Source: Microcaldota archaeon
GTDB lineage: Archaea; Micrarchaeota; Micrarchaeia; Micrarchaeales; CABMGC01
Reading direction: 5' to 3'
Length of the DNA stretch: 14,091 nucleotides
Assembly (NCBI GenBank): GCA_021850955.1
Contig: JAJZKH010000008.1
Span: 1-14,091 of the forward strand
The notes under the pieces were generated by a model. That model saw only the letters and a program-made list of their open reading frames with translations. It made no database searches and was not told the DNA's origin. Positions 6,907 to 11,910 of the stretch are shown here, in pieces. The translations under genes were made by a program, and so were the position numbers. How positions within the stretch are numbered: position 1 is the first letter of the stretch; each line of letters starts with the position of its first letter.

Positions 6907-7479
6907 TTTTGATTTTGTCTTTTCAAACTCGTCATAACTTATCTTATTTAAAAGTTCTCCAGGTCTATAAATCCTATTCTCCATTAATAAATTATAAGAC
7001 ATTCCAGTTTTGGTATCTATCAATATATTTCTTTGTTCCTTTCCAAAAAGATCTAACTCTGCTAACTTACAAGGTATCTTTTTATGAATATTTTTTATGT
7101 TTGGAAGTAACTCTAAATAGTTGTTTTGCATTCCTATTGCTCTGCATTCTAAGTTAGTACTTTCCATTTTTTTTATTACACTCGTTATCTTCAAAAGTTC
7201 ATTATTAGTAAACTCTTGGCTTGTTCTAAACGCAAAAATACTACTAGTATTTACATCAAAAAAAGTCATAACAAGATCAAATGTTATATTAGGAAAACGG
7301 ATATACCTGCTTTCATAAGAATAATTTTTATAAATACTTGAGTTGGGCTTTATCTCAATACATCTGTCTAAATAATGTGCTAGTGAACTATTGTGTCTAT
7401 CTCCAGTATTAAGCAATATCTGTGCAGTTCCAAAACTAAGTTCTAACGATTTATTTACATAAGCTTTCCACAGATCCAT
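6895..7479 (-). CDS. Hypothetical protein, 194 aa
   Basis: I do not recognise this protein. It is soluble, with no signal peptide or membrane helix. A middle beta-rich part (about 65-90: RFPNITFDLVMTFF) is followed by a charged helical stretch (NNELLKITSVIKKME) and a distinctive C-terminal block with L-D-L-F-G-K-E-Q-R-N-I-L-I-D, then TKTGMSYNLL, ENRIYRPGEL and a lysine-rich tail. The clear globular character and normal amino-acid use support a real gene. The ATG at 7479 has no clear ribosome-binding site. A TATA-like stretch (CTTAAAATAAAA on the minus strand, around 7515-7530) lies close enough for a nearly leaderless transcript. It is divergent from rpo3 and convergent with thpR. Confidence 0.65.
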   Translation of the reverse strand: MDLWKAYVNKSLELSFGTAQILLNTGDRHNSSLAHYLDRCIEIKPNSSIYKNYSYESRYIRFPNITFDLVMTFFDVNTSSIFAFRTSQEFTNNELLKITSVIKKMESTNLECRAIGMQNNYLELLPNIKNIHKKIPCKLAELDLFGKEQRNILIDTKTGMSYNLLMENRIYRPGELLNKISYDEFEKTKSKLTF

Positions 7480-7647
7480 GTCAATTCAAAGTTACTACAC
7501 ATAACTACCTTAAAAGCTTTTTTATTTTAAGTTGTTTATTGCTTAAGATATATCTAGAAAAGTAGTTACTACTCAAGCTACAAAAGGATTAAATATATTG
7601 CTATATATAAATTATAAAGTCTAGATGCCTATTTTTGGCTGGTTTTT
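7480..7647. promoter_or_regulatory. Divergent promoter region upstream of rpo3, with a small upstream ORF
   Basis: TATA-like boxes for rpo3 lie at 7588-7596 (ATTAAATAT) and 7601-7610 (CTATATATAA). A short palindrome, AGTAGT-T-ACTACT (7561-7573), sits just upstream, and part of it (AGTTACTAC) is repeated at 7490-7498 near the minus-strand gene. An eight-codon ORF (7625-7651, MPIFGWFL) ends in an ATGA overlap with the rpo3 start. No other gene is visible. Confidence 0.45.
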
Positions 7648-8220
7648 ATGAAAGTGGATGTTATTGAAAATACACCTGGTTCAGTGAGATTCATACTCAA
7701 AGACTCAGGTTTTAACTTTGCAAATGCCCTTAGAAGGGTAGTTATGAATAGCGTAGAGTGTTTTGCAGTAGATTCTGTTACATTTTATGAGAACTCTACG
7801 GCTATGTTTGATGAATACATAGCACATAGAATAGGTATGTTGCCTATACTGACACCTAAAGGCTATAATGAAAAAGATGAAATACTATTTAGTCTTACGG
7901 CAGAAGGTCCTTCAACCGTTTACTCTAAGGATATGGTTGGCAGTGATAAATTCGTAAAGGTAGCTAATGATAACATACCAATAATTAAGTTATCAACAGG
8001 ACAAAAATTAAGACTTGATGCTAAAGCAATAATGAATAAAGGTTCAAAAAGTGCTAAGTTCCAACCAGGACTTGCCACATATAAAGCAAATGAAAAAGGA
8101 GATGAGTTTGAGTTTTATATAGAAACATTCGGACAAATGCAAGCTATGGAGATTTTGACAAGAGCCTTGGAAGTAATAAAAAATGAGGTAAAGGATATAA
8201 GTAAAGAGCTTAAAAAATAA
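7648..8220 (+). CDS. rpo3: DNA-directed RNA polymerase subunit Rpo3 (RpoD)
   Basis: This 190-aa subunit is the archaeal counterpart of bacterial alpha and eukaryotic Rpb3, and with Rpo11 it forms the assembly platform of RNA polymerase. Family blocks are clear: F-A-N-A-L-R-R-V-V-M-N-S-V near residue 25, then A-V-D-S-V-T-F, A-H-R-I-G-M-L-P-I near 60-68, and the C-terminal F-Y-I-E-T-F-G-Q-M-Q-A with a long helix (EILTRALEVIKNEVKDISKELKK) that completes the alpha-like dimerisation domain. The protein is short because the cysteine-rich ferredoxin-like insert found in some archaea is absent; the middle domain has no Cys cluster. It opens the transcription/ribosomal cluster, and the tRNA-Leu follows after 8 bp, so the two are probably cotranscribed. 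The usual upstream rps13-rps4-rps11 genes are not adjacent. Confidence 0.96.
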   Translation: MKVDVIENTPGSVRFILKDSGFNFANALRRVVMNSVECFAVDSVTFYENSTAMFDEYIAHRIGMLPILTPKGYNEKDEILFSLTAEGPSTVYSKDMVGSDKFVKVANDNIPIIKLSTGQKLRLDAKAIMNKGSKSAKFQPGLATYKANEKGDEFEFYIETFGQMQAMEILTRALEVIKNEVKDISKELKK

Positions 8221-8228
8221 ATAAGCGA

Positions 8229-8315
8229 GCGGGGGTGGCAGAGTTTGGTCAAATGCGCAGGACCGAGGCTCCTGTAGCTTTAGAGCTTGCGTGAGTTCAA
8301 ATCTCACCCCCCGCA
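8229..8315 (+). tRNA. tRNA-Leu (anticodon GAG)
   Basis: An 87-base class II tRNA. The acceptor GCGGGGG (8229-8235) pairs fully with CCCCCGC (8308-8314), followed by discriminator A73. The D stem GCA/TGC is three pairs. The anticodon stem CAGGA/TCCTG encloses the loop CCGAGGC, so the anticodon is GAG with G37. A 16-base variable arm (AGCT-TTAG-AGCT core) marks it as Leu/Ser type. The T arm is GTGAG-TTCAAAT-CTCAC with no intron, and no CCA is encoded. Position 33 is C and not the near-universal U. A tRNA-Leu between rpo3 and rpl18e is a known archaeal arrangement. Confidence 0.93.
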
Positions 8316-8331
8316 AGAAGTATGTGATATA

Positions 8332-8676
8332 ATGAAAATAGAAAAAGATGCAACAAAGAAATGGATATCAGCTTTGGAAAAATGCAAAGAAAACGGAACT
8401 AATGTTAATTTATCAAGAAGTGCAATCTTTAGAGCTCAGAAGCCAAGAAGAGAAAGAACAAAGGTAACACTCTTGAAATTAGAGAAGTATGTAAAGGATA
8501 ATGAGAACATAATAATACCAGGAAAGGTATTAGGAACAGGAAAAATAACAAAAAAATTCAATATCTCAGCAATAGAGTACTCTGAAAGTTCATTGCAAAA
8601 ACTGCAAGAAGCAGGCTGCAAAATAGTAGATATTGAAAGTATGATGAAGAATAATAATGTAAGAATAATAGTGTGA
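8332..8676 (+). CDS. rpl18e: Ribosomal protein eL18 (L18e)
   Basis: This 114-aa large-subunit protein is specific to archaea and eukaryotes. It is recognised by its L-S-R-S-A-I-F-R basic patch, the P-G-K-V-L-G-T-G strand-turn (PGKVLGTGKI) and the C-terminal A-G-C-K-I-V-D-I-E block. The ATG at 8332 is chosen over upstream in-frame codons that fall inside the tRNA-Leu gene, because GTGAT lies three bases before it and K-I-E-K-D-A-T fits the family N-terminus. It begins 16 bp after the tRNA-Leu. Its stop codon TGA (8674-8676) is part of the ribosome-binding site of rpl13, so translation of the two genes is likely coupled. Confidence 0.95.
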   Translation: MKIEKDATKKWISALEKCKENGTNVNLSRSAIFRAQKPRRERTKVTLLKLEKYVKDNENIIIPGKVLGTGKITKKFNISAIEYSESSLQKLQEAGCKIVDIESMMKNNNVRIIV

Positions 8677-8681
8677 TAATA

Positions 8682-9104
8682 ATGACAGAATATTCAATTA
8701 ATGGAGACGGTGTAATTCTTGGAAGGTTAGCGAGTAAATCTGCAAAGTTACTTCTTGAAGGAAATCAAGTAAATATATTTAATGCTGAAAAAATAGTCAT
8801 GAGCGGCCATTTAAAAGATATAGTTTCAAAGTACAAAGTAAAAGTAGAGCTAAAAGACAAAGCAAATCCTGAACACTCACCATATATCTCAAGAAGACCT
8901 GATCTTTTTGTTAAAAGAGTAGTAAGAGGAATGTTGCCTTATAGACAACCAAAAGGTAAAAATGCGTTCAAAAATCTTAAGGTATATATAGGAGTACCAG
9001 AAGGAATGGTCGAGACTCAAAAAATGGACATTAAGAAGGGCGAGGAGGTTTATGAAAACCTTATAACAATAAAAACCCTTTCAGAAAAATTAGGATATAA
9101 GTGA
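8682..9104 (+). CDS. rpl13: Ribosomal protein uL13
   Basis: This 140-aa protein has the classic blocks G-R-L-A-S-x-x-A-K-L-L-L near the N-terminus, V-N-I-F-N-A-E-K-I-V-M-S-G, Y-I-S-R-R-P-D-L-F-V-K-R-V-V-R-G-M-L-P-Y and a C-terminal L-K-V-Y-I-G-V-P. uL13 binds 23S rRNA early in 50S assembly. The ATG at 8682 is preferred to a GTG at 8673 because the GTGAT box at 8673-8677 then serves as the ribosome-binding site. The stop TGA (9102-9104) lies inside the GTGAT box of rps9, repeating the arrangement at the rpl18e-rpl13 junction. Confidence 0.96.
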   Translation: MTEYSINGDGVILGRLASKSAKLLLEGNQVNIFNAEKIVMSGHLKDIVSKYKVKVELKDKANPEHSPYISRRPDLFVKRVVRGMLPYRQPKGKNAFKNLKVYIGVPEGMVETQKMDIKKGEEVYENLITIKTLSEKLGYK

Positions 9105-9108
9105 TATA

Positions 9109-9687
9109 ATGCCAGAAAATATAACAATACAAAAAAATACTGATGCTCCAAAAGGAGTAAAGGAGTTAGATAAAGAGTTAAGTGTATTTAATCAAGAAAC
9201 ACAACCTGTTTTAGAAGCAACAAAACAAAGTAAAAAAACATCTGTAAGAAAAACCTCTAGAAAAACAAAAACAACAACAAAGGTATTTGTAGAAAGAGCA
9301 AAAAGAAAAGAAGCAATTGCACGAGCTAGTATCTATGAGAAAGGCTCAGGAGAAATTTATTTGAACGGTGTAGATATAAAAACAATTAAACCAAAGGAAA
9401 TAAAAGAAATTATTTTAGAACCTTTGAATATATCCTCTACAGCTATGGAGTTAGCATTAAGATCAAAAATAAAAATAAATGTACATGGCGGTGGAATAAG
9501 CGGTAGAGCACAAGCAGCAAGAAATGCACTTGCAAAAGTAATAATTAAAGCTTCTGGAAGTGATGAATTAAAAAATATATTTATGAAATATGATAGGAAC
9601 ATTCTTGTCGATGATTACAGAAGAGTAGAACCAAAGAAGTACAAAGGACCAAAAGCTAGGGCAAGATTCCAAAAATCATACAGATAA
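9109..9687 (+). CDS. rps9: Ribosomal protein uS9 with ~58-aa N-terminal extension
   Basis: This 192-aa protein carries the S9 core from about residue 59: V-E-R-A-K-R-K-E-A-I-A-R-A, then I-N-V-H-G-G-G-I-S-G-R-A-Q-A-A-R-N-A-L-A, and the C-terminal A-R-A-R-F-Q-K-S-Y-R tail whose last Arg reaches the P-site tRNA anticodon loop. Archaeal S9 is usually about 130-135 residues. Here an extra ~58-residue N-terminal tract, first acidic and mixed and then Lys/Thr/Arg-rich (about 40-57), precedes the core. The ATG at 9109 has GTGAT three bases upstream. No better start lies near the core, so the extension is probably real. It may contact rRNA, but that is inferred. Confidence 0.95.
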   Translation: MPENITIQKNTDAPKGVKELDKELSVFNQETQPVLEATKQSKKTSVRKTSRKTKTTTKVFVERAKRKEAIARASIYEKGSGEIYLNGVDIKTIKPKEIKEIILEPLNISSTAMELALRSKIKINVHGGGISGRAQAARNALAKVIIKASGSDELKNIFMKYDRNILVDDYRRVEPKKYKGPKARARFQKSYR

Positions 9688-9700
9688 ATGGTTGATATAT

Positions 9701-9901
9701 ATGATGATTCCAATAAGATGTTTTTCGTGCGGTCAAGTAGTTGCTGACAAATGGGAAGAGTATGACAGAAGAGTCAATAAAAATAAAGAGGACTCAAGAA
9801 CAGTTCTTGATCAAATGAAGGTAACACGATACTGTTGTAGAAGAATGCTGATAGGTCATGTAGATCTTATAGATGACATAATGAACTATAGTAGAAAATA
9901 A
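9701..9901 (+). CDS. rpo10: DNA-directed RNA polymerase subunit Rpo10 (RpoN)
   Basis: This 66-aa zinc-binding subunit sits under the Rpo3/Rpo11 platform. The atypical zinc motif is intact: C7-F-S-C10-G near the start and the adjacent pair C45-C46 in R-Y-C-C-R-R-M. The linking D-K-W-E-E-Y and L-I-G-H-V-D-L-I segments are typical. Two adjacent ATGs at 9701 and 9704 are possible. The first gives M-M-I-P-I-R-C, which matches the usual M-I-I-P-V-R-C length. GTTGAT just upstream resembles the GTGAT boxes of the previous genes. Rpo6 (RpoK), often the next gene in this cluster in other archaea, is not here. Confidence 0.95.
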   Translation: MMIPIRCFSCGQVVADKWEEYDRRVNKNKEDSRTVLDQMKVTRYCCRRMLIGHVDLIDDIMNYSRK

Positions 9902-9908
9902 TTAAAAA

Positions 9909-9920
9909 CATATATATAAC
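9909..9920 (+). promoter_or_regulatory. TATA box of tRNA-Pro
   Basis: CATATATATAAC lies about 26-37 bp upstream of the first tRNA base, the spacing expected for an archaeal tRNA promoter. Confidence 0.5.
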
Positions 9921-9945
9921 ATAATGAGTAATAATTAAAACCGAA

Positions 9946-10032
9946 GGGGTCGTCTGCTAGTTTGGTTAGGCTTTGTGCTTAGGGAGCATAAGACCCGAGT
10001 TCAAAAAGAAATTGAAAATCTCGGCGACCCCA
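9946..10032 (+). tRNA. tRNA-Pro (anticodon AGG) with a 13-nt T-loop intron
   Basis: The acceptor GGGGTCG (9946-9952) pairs with CGACCCC (10025-10031), followed by A73. The D loop AGTTTGGTTA is normal, but the D stem has a T10-T25 mismatch. The anticodon stem TGTGC/GCATA (one G-U pair) encloses TTAGGGA, giving anticodon AGG with G37, typical for Pro. The T stem CCGAG (9995-9999) pairs with CTCGG (10020-10024), but the loop is 20 bases long and not 7. Removing 13 bases restores TTCAAAT and a 74-nt tRNA. A34 for proline is unusual in archaea, which normally use G34. It lies between rpo10 and rps2, a known archaeal position for tRNA-Pro. Confidence 0.88.
10006..10018 (+). other. tRNA-Pro intron in the T-loop (position 59/60)
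   Basis: The flanking sequence folds as a relaxed bulge-helix-bulge. The T stem CCGAG/CTCGG is the outer helix, followed by a 3-base bulge AAT (10017-10019), a 4-bp central helix TTCA/TGAA, and a 3-base bulge AAA (10004-10006) opening into a small loop. Cutting after the second base of each bulge gives TTCAAA plus T. The exact cut could slide by up to three bases without changing the product. Confidence 0.8.
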
Positions 10033-10060
10033 ATTCGTAAAAATAAATATTGGTGAATTA

Positions 10061-10675
10061 ATGACTGAAGAAATGCTTGTAGATCAAAATGAATATTTAG
10101 AAGTAGGCATACATATAGGTACAAAGGTAAGAACTCCTGGAATGAGCAGATACATTTACAAAGTAAGAGAAGACGGTTTATACCTACTTGATTTAGCAAC
10201 TATAGATAAAAGAATAAAGATGGCAGCTCAGATGTTAGCCAAATATAATCCAAAAGAGATAGTTGTAACTGCATCAAGAATATACTCAATAACAGCAGCT
10301 ACTAAATTTTCAGAGATAACTGGAATAAAGTTAATAACAGGAAGAGTTATGCCTGGATTATTTACAAATCCAAACAGAGAAGATTTCATAGAGCCTGAAA
10401 TAATCTTAATAAGCGACAATAGAAATGAAAGGCAAGCGATAAAAGAAGCAAGCAAAACAAATGTGCCTACAATAGCATTGTGCGATACTGACAATTGGAT
10501 AAAGTTTGTAGATTTAGTGATACCTTGCAACAATAAAGGAAGAAGATCACTTTCATTAATATACTTCTTATTAGCTAGAGAGTTCTTAAAAGAGAAAGGA
10601 TTAATAAAGAGTAATGAAGAATTTACTTATAAGGTCTCTGACTTTGAAGCAAAAGTCGAGATGAAGGCGAAGTAA
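10061..10675 (+). CDS. rps2: Ribosomal protein uS2
   Basis: This 204-aa protein shows the archaeal S2 pattern: Y-L-E-V-G-I-H-I-G-T, then Y-I-Y-K-V-R-x-D-G-L-Y-L-L-D-L, a P-G-x-F-T-N-P turn (PGLFTNP), E-P-E-I-I-L-I-S-D-N-R-N-E-R-Q-A-I-x-E-A and C-D-T-D-N-W-I-K-F-V-D-L-V-I-P-C-N-N-K-G-R-R-S-L. It is needed late in 30S assembly and helps anchor mRNA near the anti-Shine-Dalgarno. The ATG at 10061 has a clean GGTGA (10052-10056) four bases upstream and follows the tRNA-Pro by 28 bp. Enolase, often between tRNA-Pro and rps2 in other archaea, is absent. The next ORF can start directly at the base after its stop. Confidence 0.96.
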   Translation: MTEEMLVDQNEYLEVGIHIGTKVRTPGMSRYIYKVREDGLYLLDLATIDKRIKMAAQMLAKYNPKEIVVTASRIYSITAATKFSEITGIKLITGRVMPGLFTNPNREDFIEPEIILISDNRNERQAIKEASKTNVPTIALCDTDNWIKFVDLVIPCNNKGRRSLSLIYFLLAREFLKEKGLIKSNEEFTYKVSDFEAKVEMKAK

Positions 10676-11221
10676 TTGAATTTAAGCAAAAAACAAATGA
10701 AAGGACAGGCCGCCATGGACTTCATGGCCTCTTATGGTTTAGCTTTAATTATAATAATTGTCGCTGTTGCTATTATTTACATAGTAGGTAACTCTAATAA
10801 TAATGTATTTCAACCTAGTTGTGTGCCTTACTCTGGTTTTTCTTGCGGTGCATTTTTTATTAACAGTTCAGGAGTATTAAATTTGAACATAGCACAGAAC
10901 ACAGGAGCTGATATTCTAATTAAAGGAGTTGCATGTTCAACAACTCCGTCAAATACGGGAGATTATCCTGAGTATGGAAATACCGGAGTTTACAATAGTA
11001 TTTATTATTATCCAAACGCAGAGATTACTAATGGAATAAATATTAATACAGGAAGTTCAACAACTTTGCAACTTTATTGTTATAATGCTGCAGGAGTTGC
11101 AACTGAGGAGTTGCAAGGATCTCAGTTTTCAGGTTATGTTTGGATAAATTACACAATACTAGGTACGAAACAGAATGAAACATCACTTGTCGCTTCACTT
11201 ACAGTAATATATACAAAATAA
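10676..11221 (+). CDS. Class III signal-peptide (type IV pilin-like) protein
   Basis: This protein of up to 181 aa begins with a short basic segment, then K-G-Q-A-A-M-D-F, then the hydrophobic helix YGLALIIIIVAVAIIYIVG. This is the archaeal class III signal peptide, cut by an A24 peptidase between Gly and Gln. The ~140-residue remainder holds four cysteines (in SCVP, SCGA, ACST and YCYN) that could form two disulphides, a few N-x-S/T sequons, and a terminal beta-strand pattern ending in ASLTVIYTK. It would be membrane-anchored or assembled into a pilus. The start is uncertain. A TTG at 10676 abuts the rps2 stop and gives the n-region MNLSKKQMKGQ. The ATG at 10697 gives only M-K-G-Q. The richer n-region favours the TTG. 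The A24 peptidase at 3661-4521 is a candidate processor. Confidence 0.78.
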   Translation: MNLSKKQMKGQAAMDFMASYGLALIIIIVAVAIIYIVGNSNNNVFQPSCVPYSGFSCGAFFINSSGVLNLNIAQNTGADILIKGVACSTTPSNTGDYPEYGNTGVYNSIYYYPNAEITNGININTGSSTTLQLYCYNAAGVATEELQGSQFSGYVWINYTILGTKQNETSLVASLTVIYTK

Positions 11222-11541
11222 TCAGATTATAAAAAATACTAAAAATGTTAACTACGATCTCTAAAATAAGAGTTTGAGAACTCAAAGTGTCATATAAAAA
11301 GATTAAATCTGTTGAGTATTTTAATCAGTAAGATGATTTAAAAGGACTTCAAGATGGTGTTAAGAAGATATTAATACATCGGATTATTCCAATAATATTT
11401 GTAAAATTGATAATTGTCCGTGGACATATCAAAACTTACCTAGATGTATGAAGTACCTACCATTTACAGATTAGGTAGTATCACAAAACACATATATATA
11501 AATTTAACGAGATAATATTAGAGCATTTATTTGGTGAAGTA
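11222..11541. other. 320-bp non-coding gap with several short hairpins and the lsm promoter
   Basis: No convincing ORF or known RNA family is visible. Small inverted repeats are TTTGAG-AA-CTCAAA (11273-11286), ATTATT-CC-AATAAT (11383-11396), TGTCC-GT-GGACA (about 11415-11426), and TACCTA with TAGGTA across twelve bases near 11454-11477. An earlier ACCTA copy (about 11437-11442) could compete for the same TAGGT. A TATA-like CATATAAAAAGATT at 11291-11304 could start a short transcript. ATATATATAAATT (11492-11504) is the probable lsm promoter, about 40 bp before its ATG. Confidence 0.4.
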
Positions 11542-11775
11542 ATGAGCATGAACCATGAAAGGCCTTTTGATTTATTGAACAAGGCAATAGGTCAGCAAGT
11601 GTTGATAAGATTGAAAAACGGAAGTGACATTAGAGGTAAAGTACAGTCCTTTGATGTACACATGAACATTGTTCTTGAAGGAGCTGAAGAGTTAGATGAC
11701 GGTGGCAGCACAAAGACAAAGCTTGGAGTTATTCTTTTAAGAGGAGGGAATATACTATTTATATCTCCTGCTTAA
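11542..11775 (+). CDS. Archaeal Sm-like protein (Lsm/SmAP)
   Basis: This 77-aa protein is a complete Sm fold. The Sm1 motif covers about residues 9-50, with F-D-L-L, the strand V-L-I-R-L-K-N-G and S-F-D-V-H-M-N-I-V-L-E-G-A-E-E, where D-x-H-M-N is the uridine-binding loop. The Sm2 motif L-L-R-G-G-N-I-L-F-I lies near the end. Archaeal Lsm proteins form heptameric or hexameric rings that bind U-rich RNA and act in RNA metabolism. The ATG at 11542 has GGTGA (11533-11537) four bases upstream. The tRNA-Ala gene follows 30 bp later with its own TATA-like box. The paralog number (SmAP1, 2 or 3) cannot be fixed from sequence alone, so no symbol is given. Confidence 0.95.
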   Translation: MSMNHERPFDLLNKAIGQQVLIRLKNGSDIRGKVQSFDVHMNIVLEGAEELDDGGSTKTKLGVILLRGGNILFISPA

Positions 11776-11780
11776 TAAGG

Positions 11781-11795
11781 AAATTATATAAAAAA
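11781..11795 (+). promoter_or_regulatory. TATA box of tRNA-Ala
   Basis: AAATTATATAAAAAA ends 10 bp before the tRNA. Its centre is about 18-25 bp upstream of the first base, so any 5' leader on the precursor would be very short. Confidence 0.45.
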
Positions 11796-11805
11796 TGTTT
11801 ATTAT

Positions 11806-11898
11806 GGGCTCCTAGCGCAACGGTAGCGCGCCTGCATGGCATGCAGGAGGTTGCGGGTTCAAAATGATTTTTAAATCAGGAAAATCCCGCGGAGTCCA
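11806..11898 (+). tRNA. tRNA-Ala (anticodon GGC) with a 21-nt T-loop intron
   Basis: The acceptor GGGCTCC (11806-11812) pairs with GGAGTCC (11891-11897) and includes the G3-U70 pair that identifies alanine tRNAs. The discriminator is A73. The anticodon stem CCTGC/GCAGG encloses ATGGCAT, giving anticodon GGC. The T stem GCGGG (11853-11857) pairs with CCCGC (11886-11890), but the loop between them is 28 bases long. Removing 21 bases restores TTCAAAT, the loop seen in the intron-less tRNA-Leu of this window. No CCA is encoded. The gene stands alone between lsm and the end of the convergent 210-aa gene. Confidence 0.93.
11864..11884 (+). other. tRNA-Ala intron in the T-loop (position 59/60)
   Basis: The region folds as a bulge-helix-bulge. 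The T stem is the outer helix, followed by a 3-base bulge AAT (11883-11885) and a central helix TTCA/GGAA (three pairs plus an A-G mismatch). A 3-base bulge AAA (11862-11864) follows, and then an inner hairpin TGATT-TTTA-AATCA. Cuts after the second base of each bulge leave TTCAAA plus T. The splice point is shiftable by up to three bases with the same product. Confidence 0.82.
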
Positions 11899-11910
11899 TA
11901 ATTAATTTGT

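Noticed and set aside
8287..8331. Longer N-terminus of L18e beginning inside tRNA-Leu
   Set aside because: The added 15 residues are translated tRNA sequence. GTGAT before the ATG at 8332 marks the true start.
11222..11541. C/D-box guide RNA, SRP RNA or RNase P RNA
   Set aside because: There are no matching box C and box D pairs, and no conserved core sequences of the other two RNAs.
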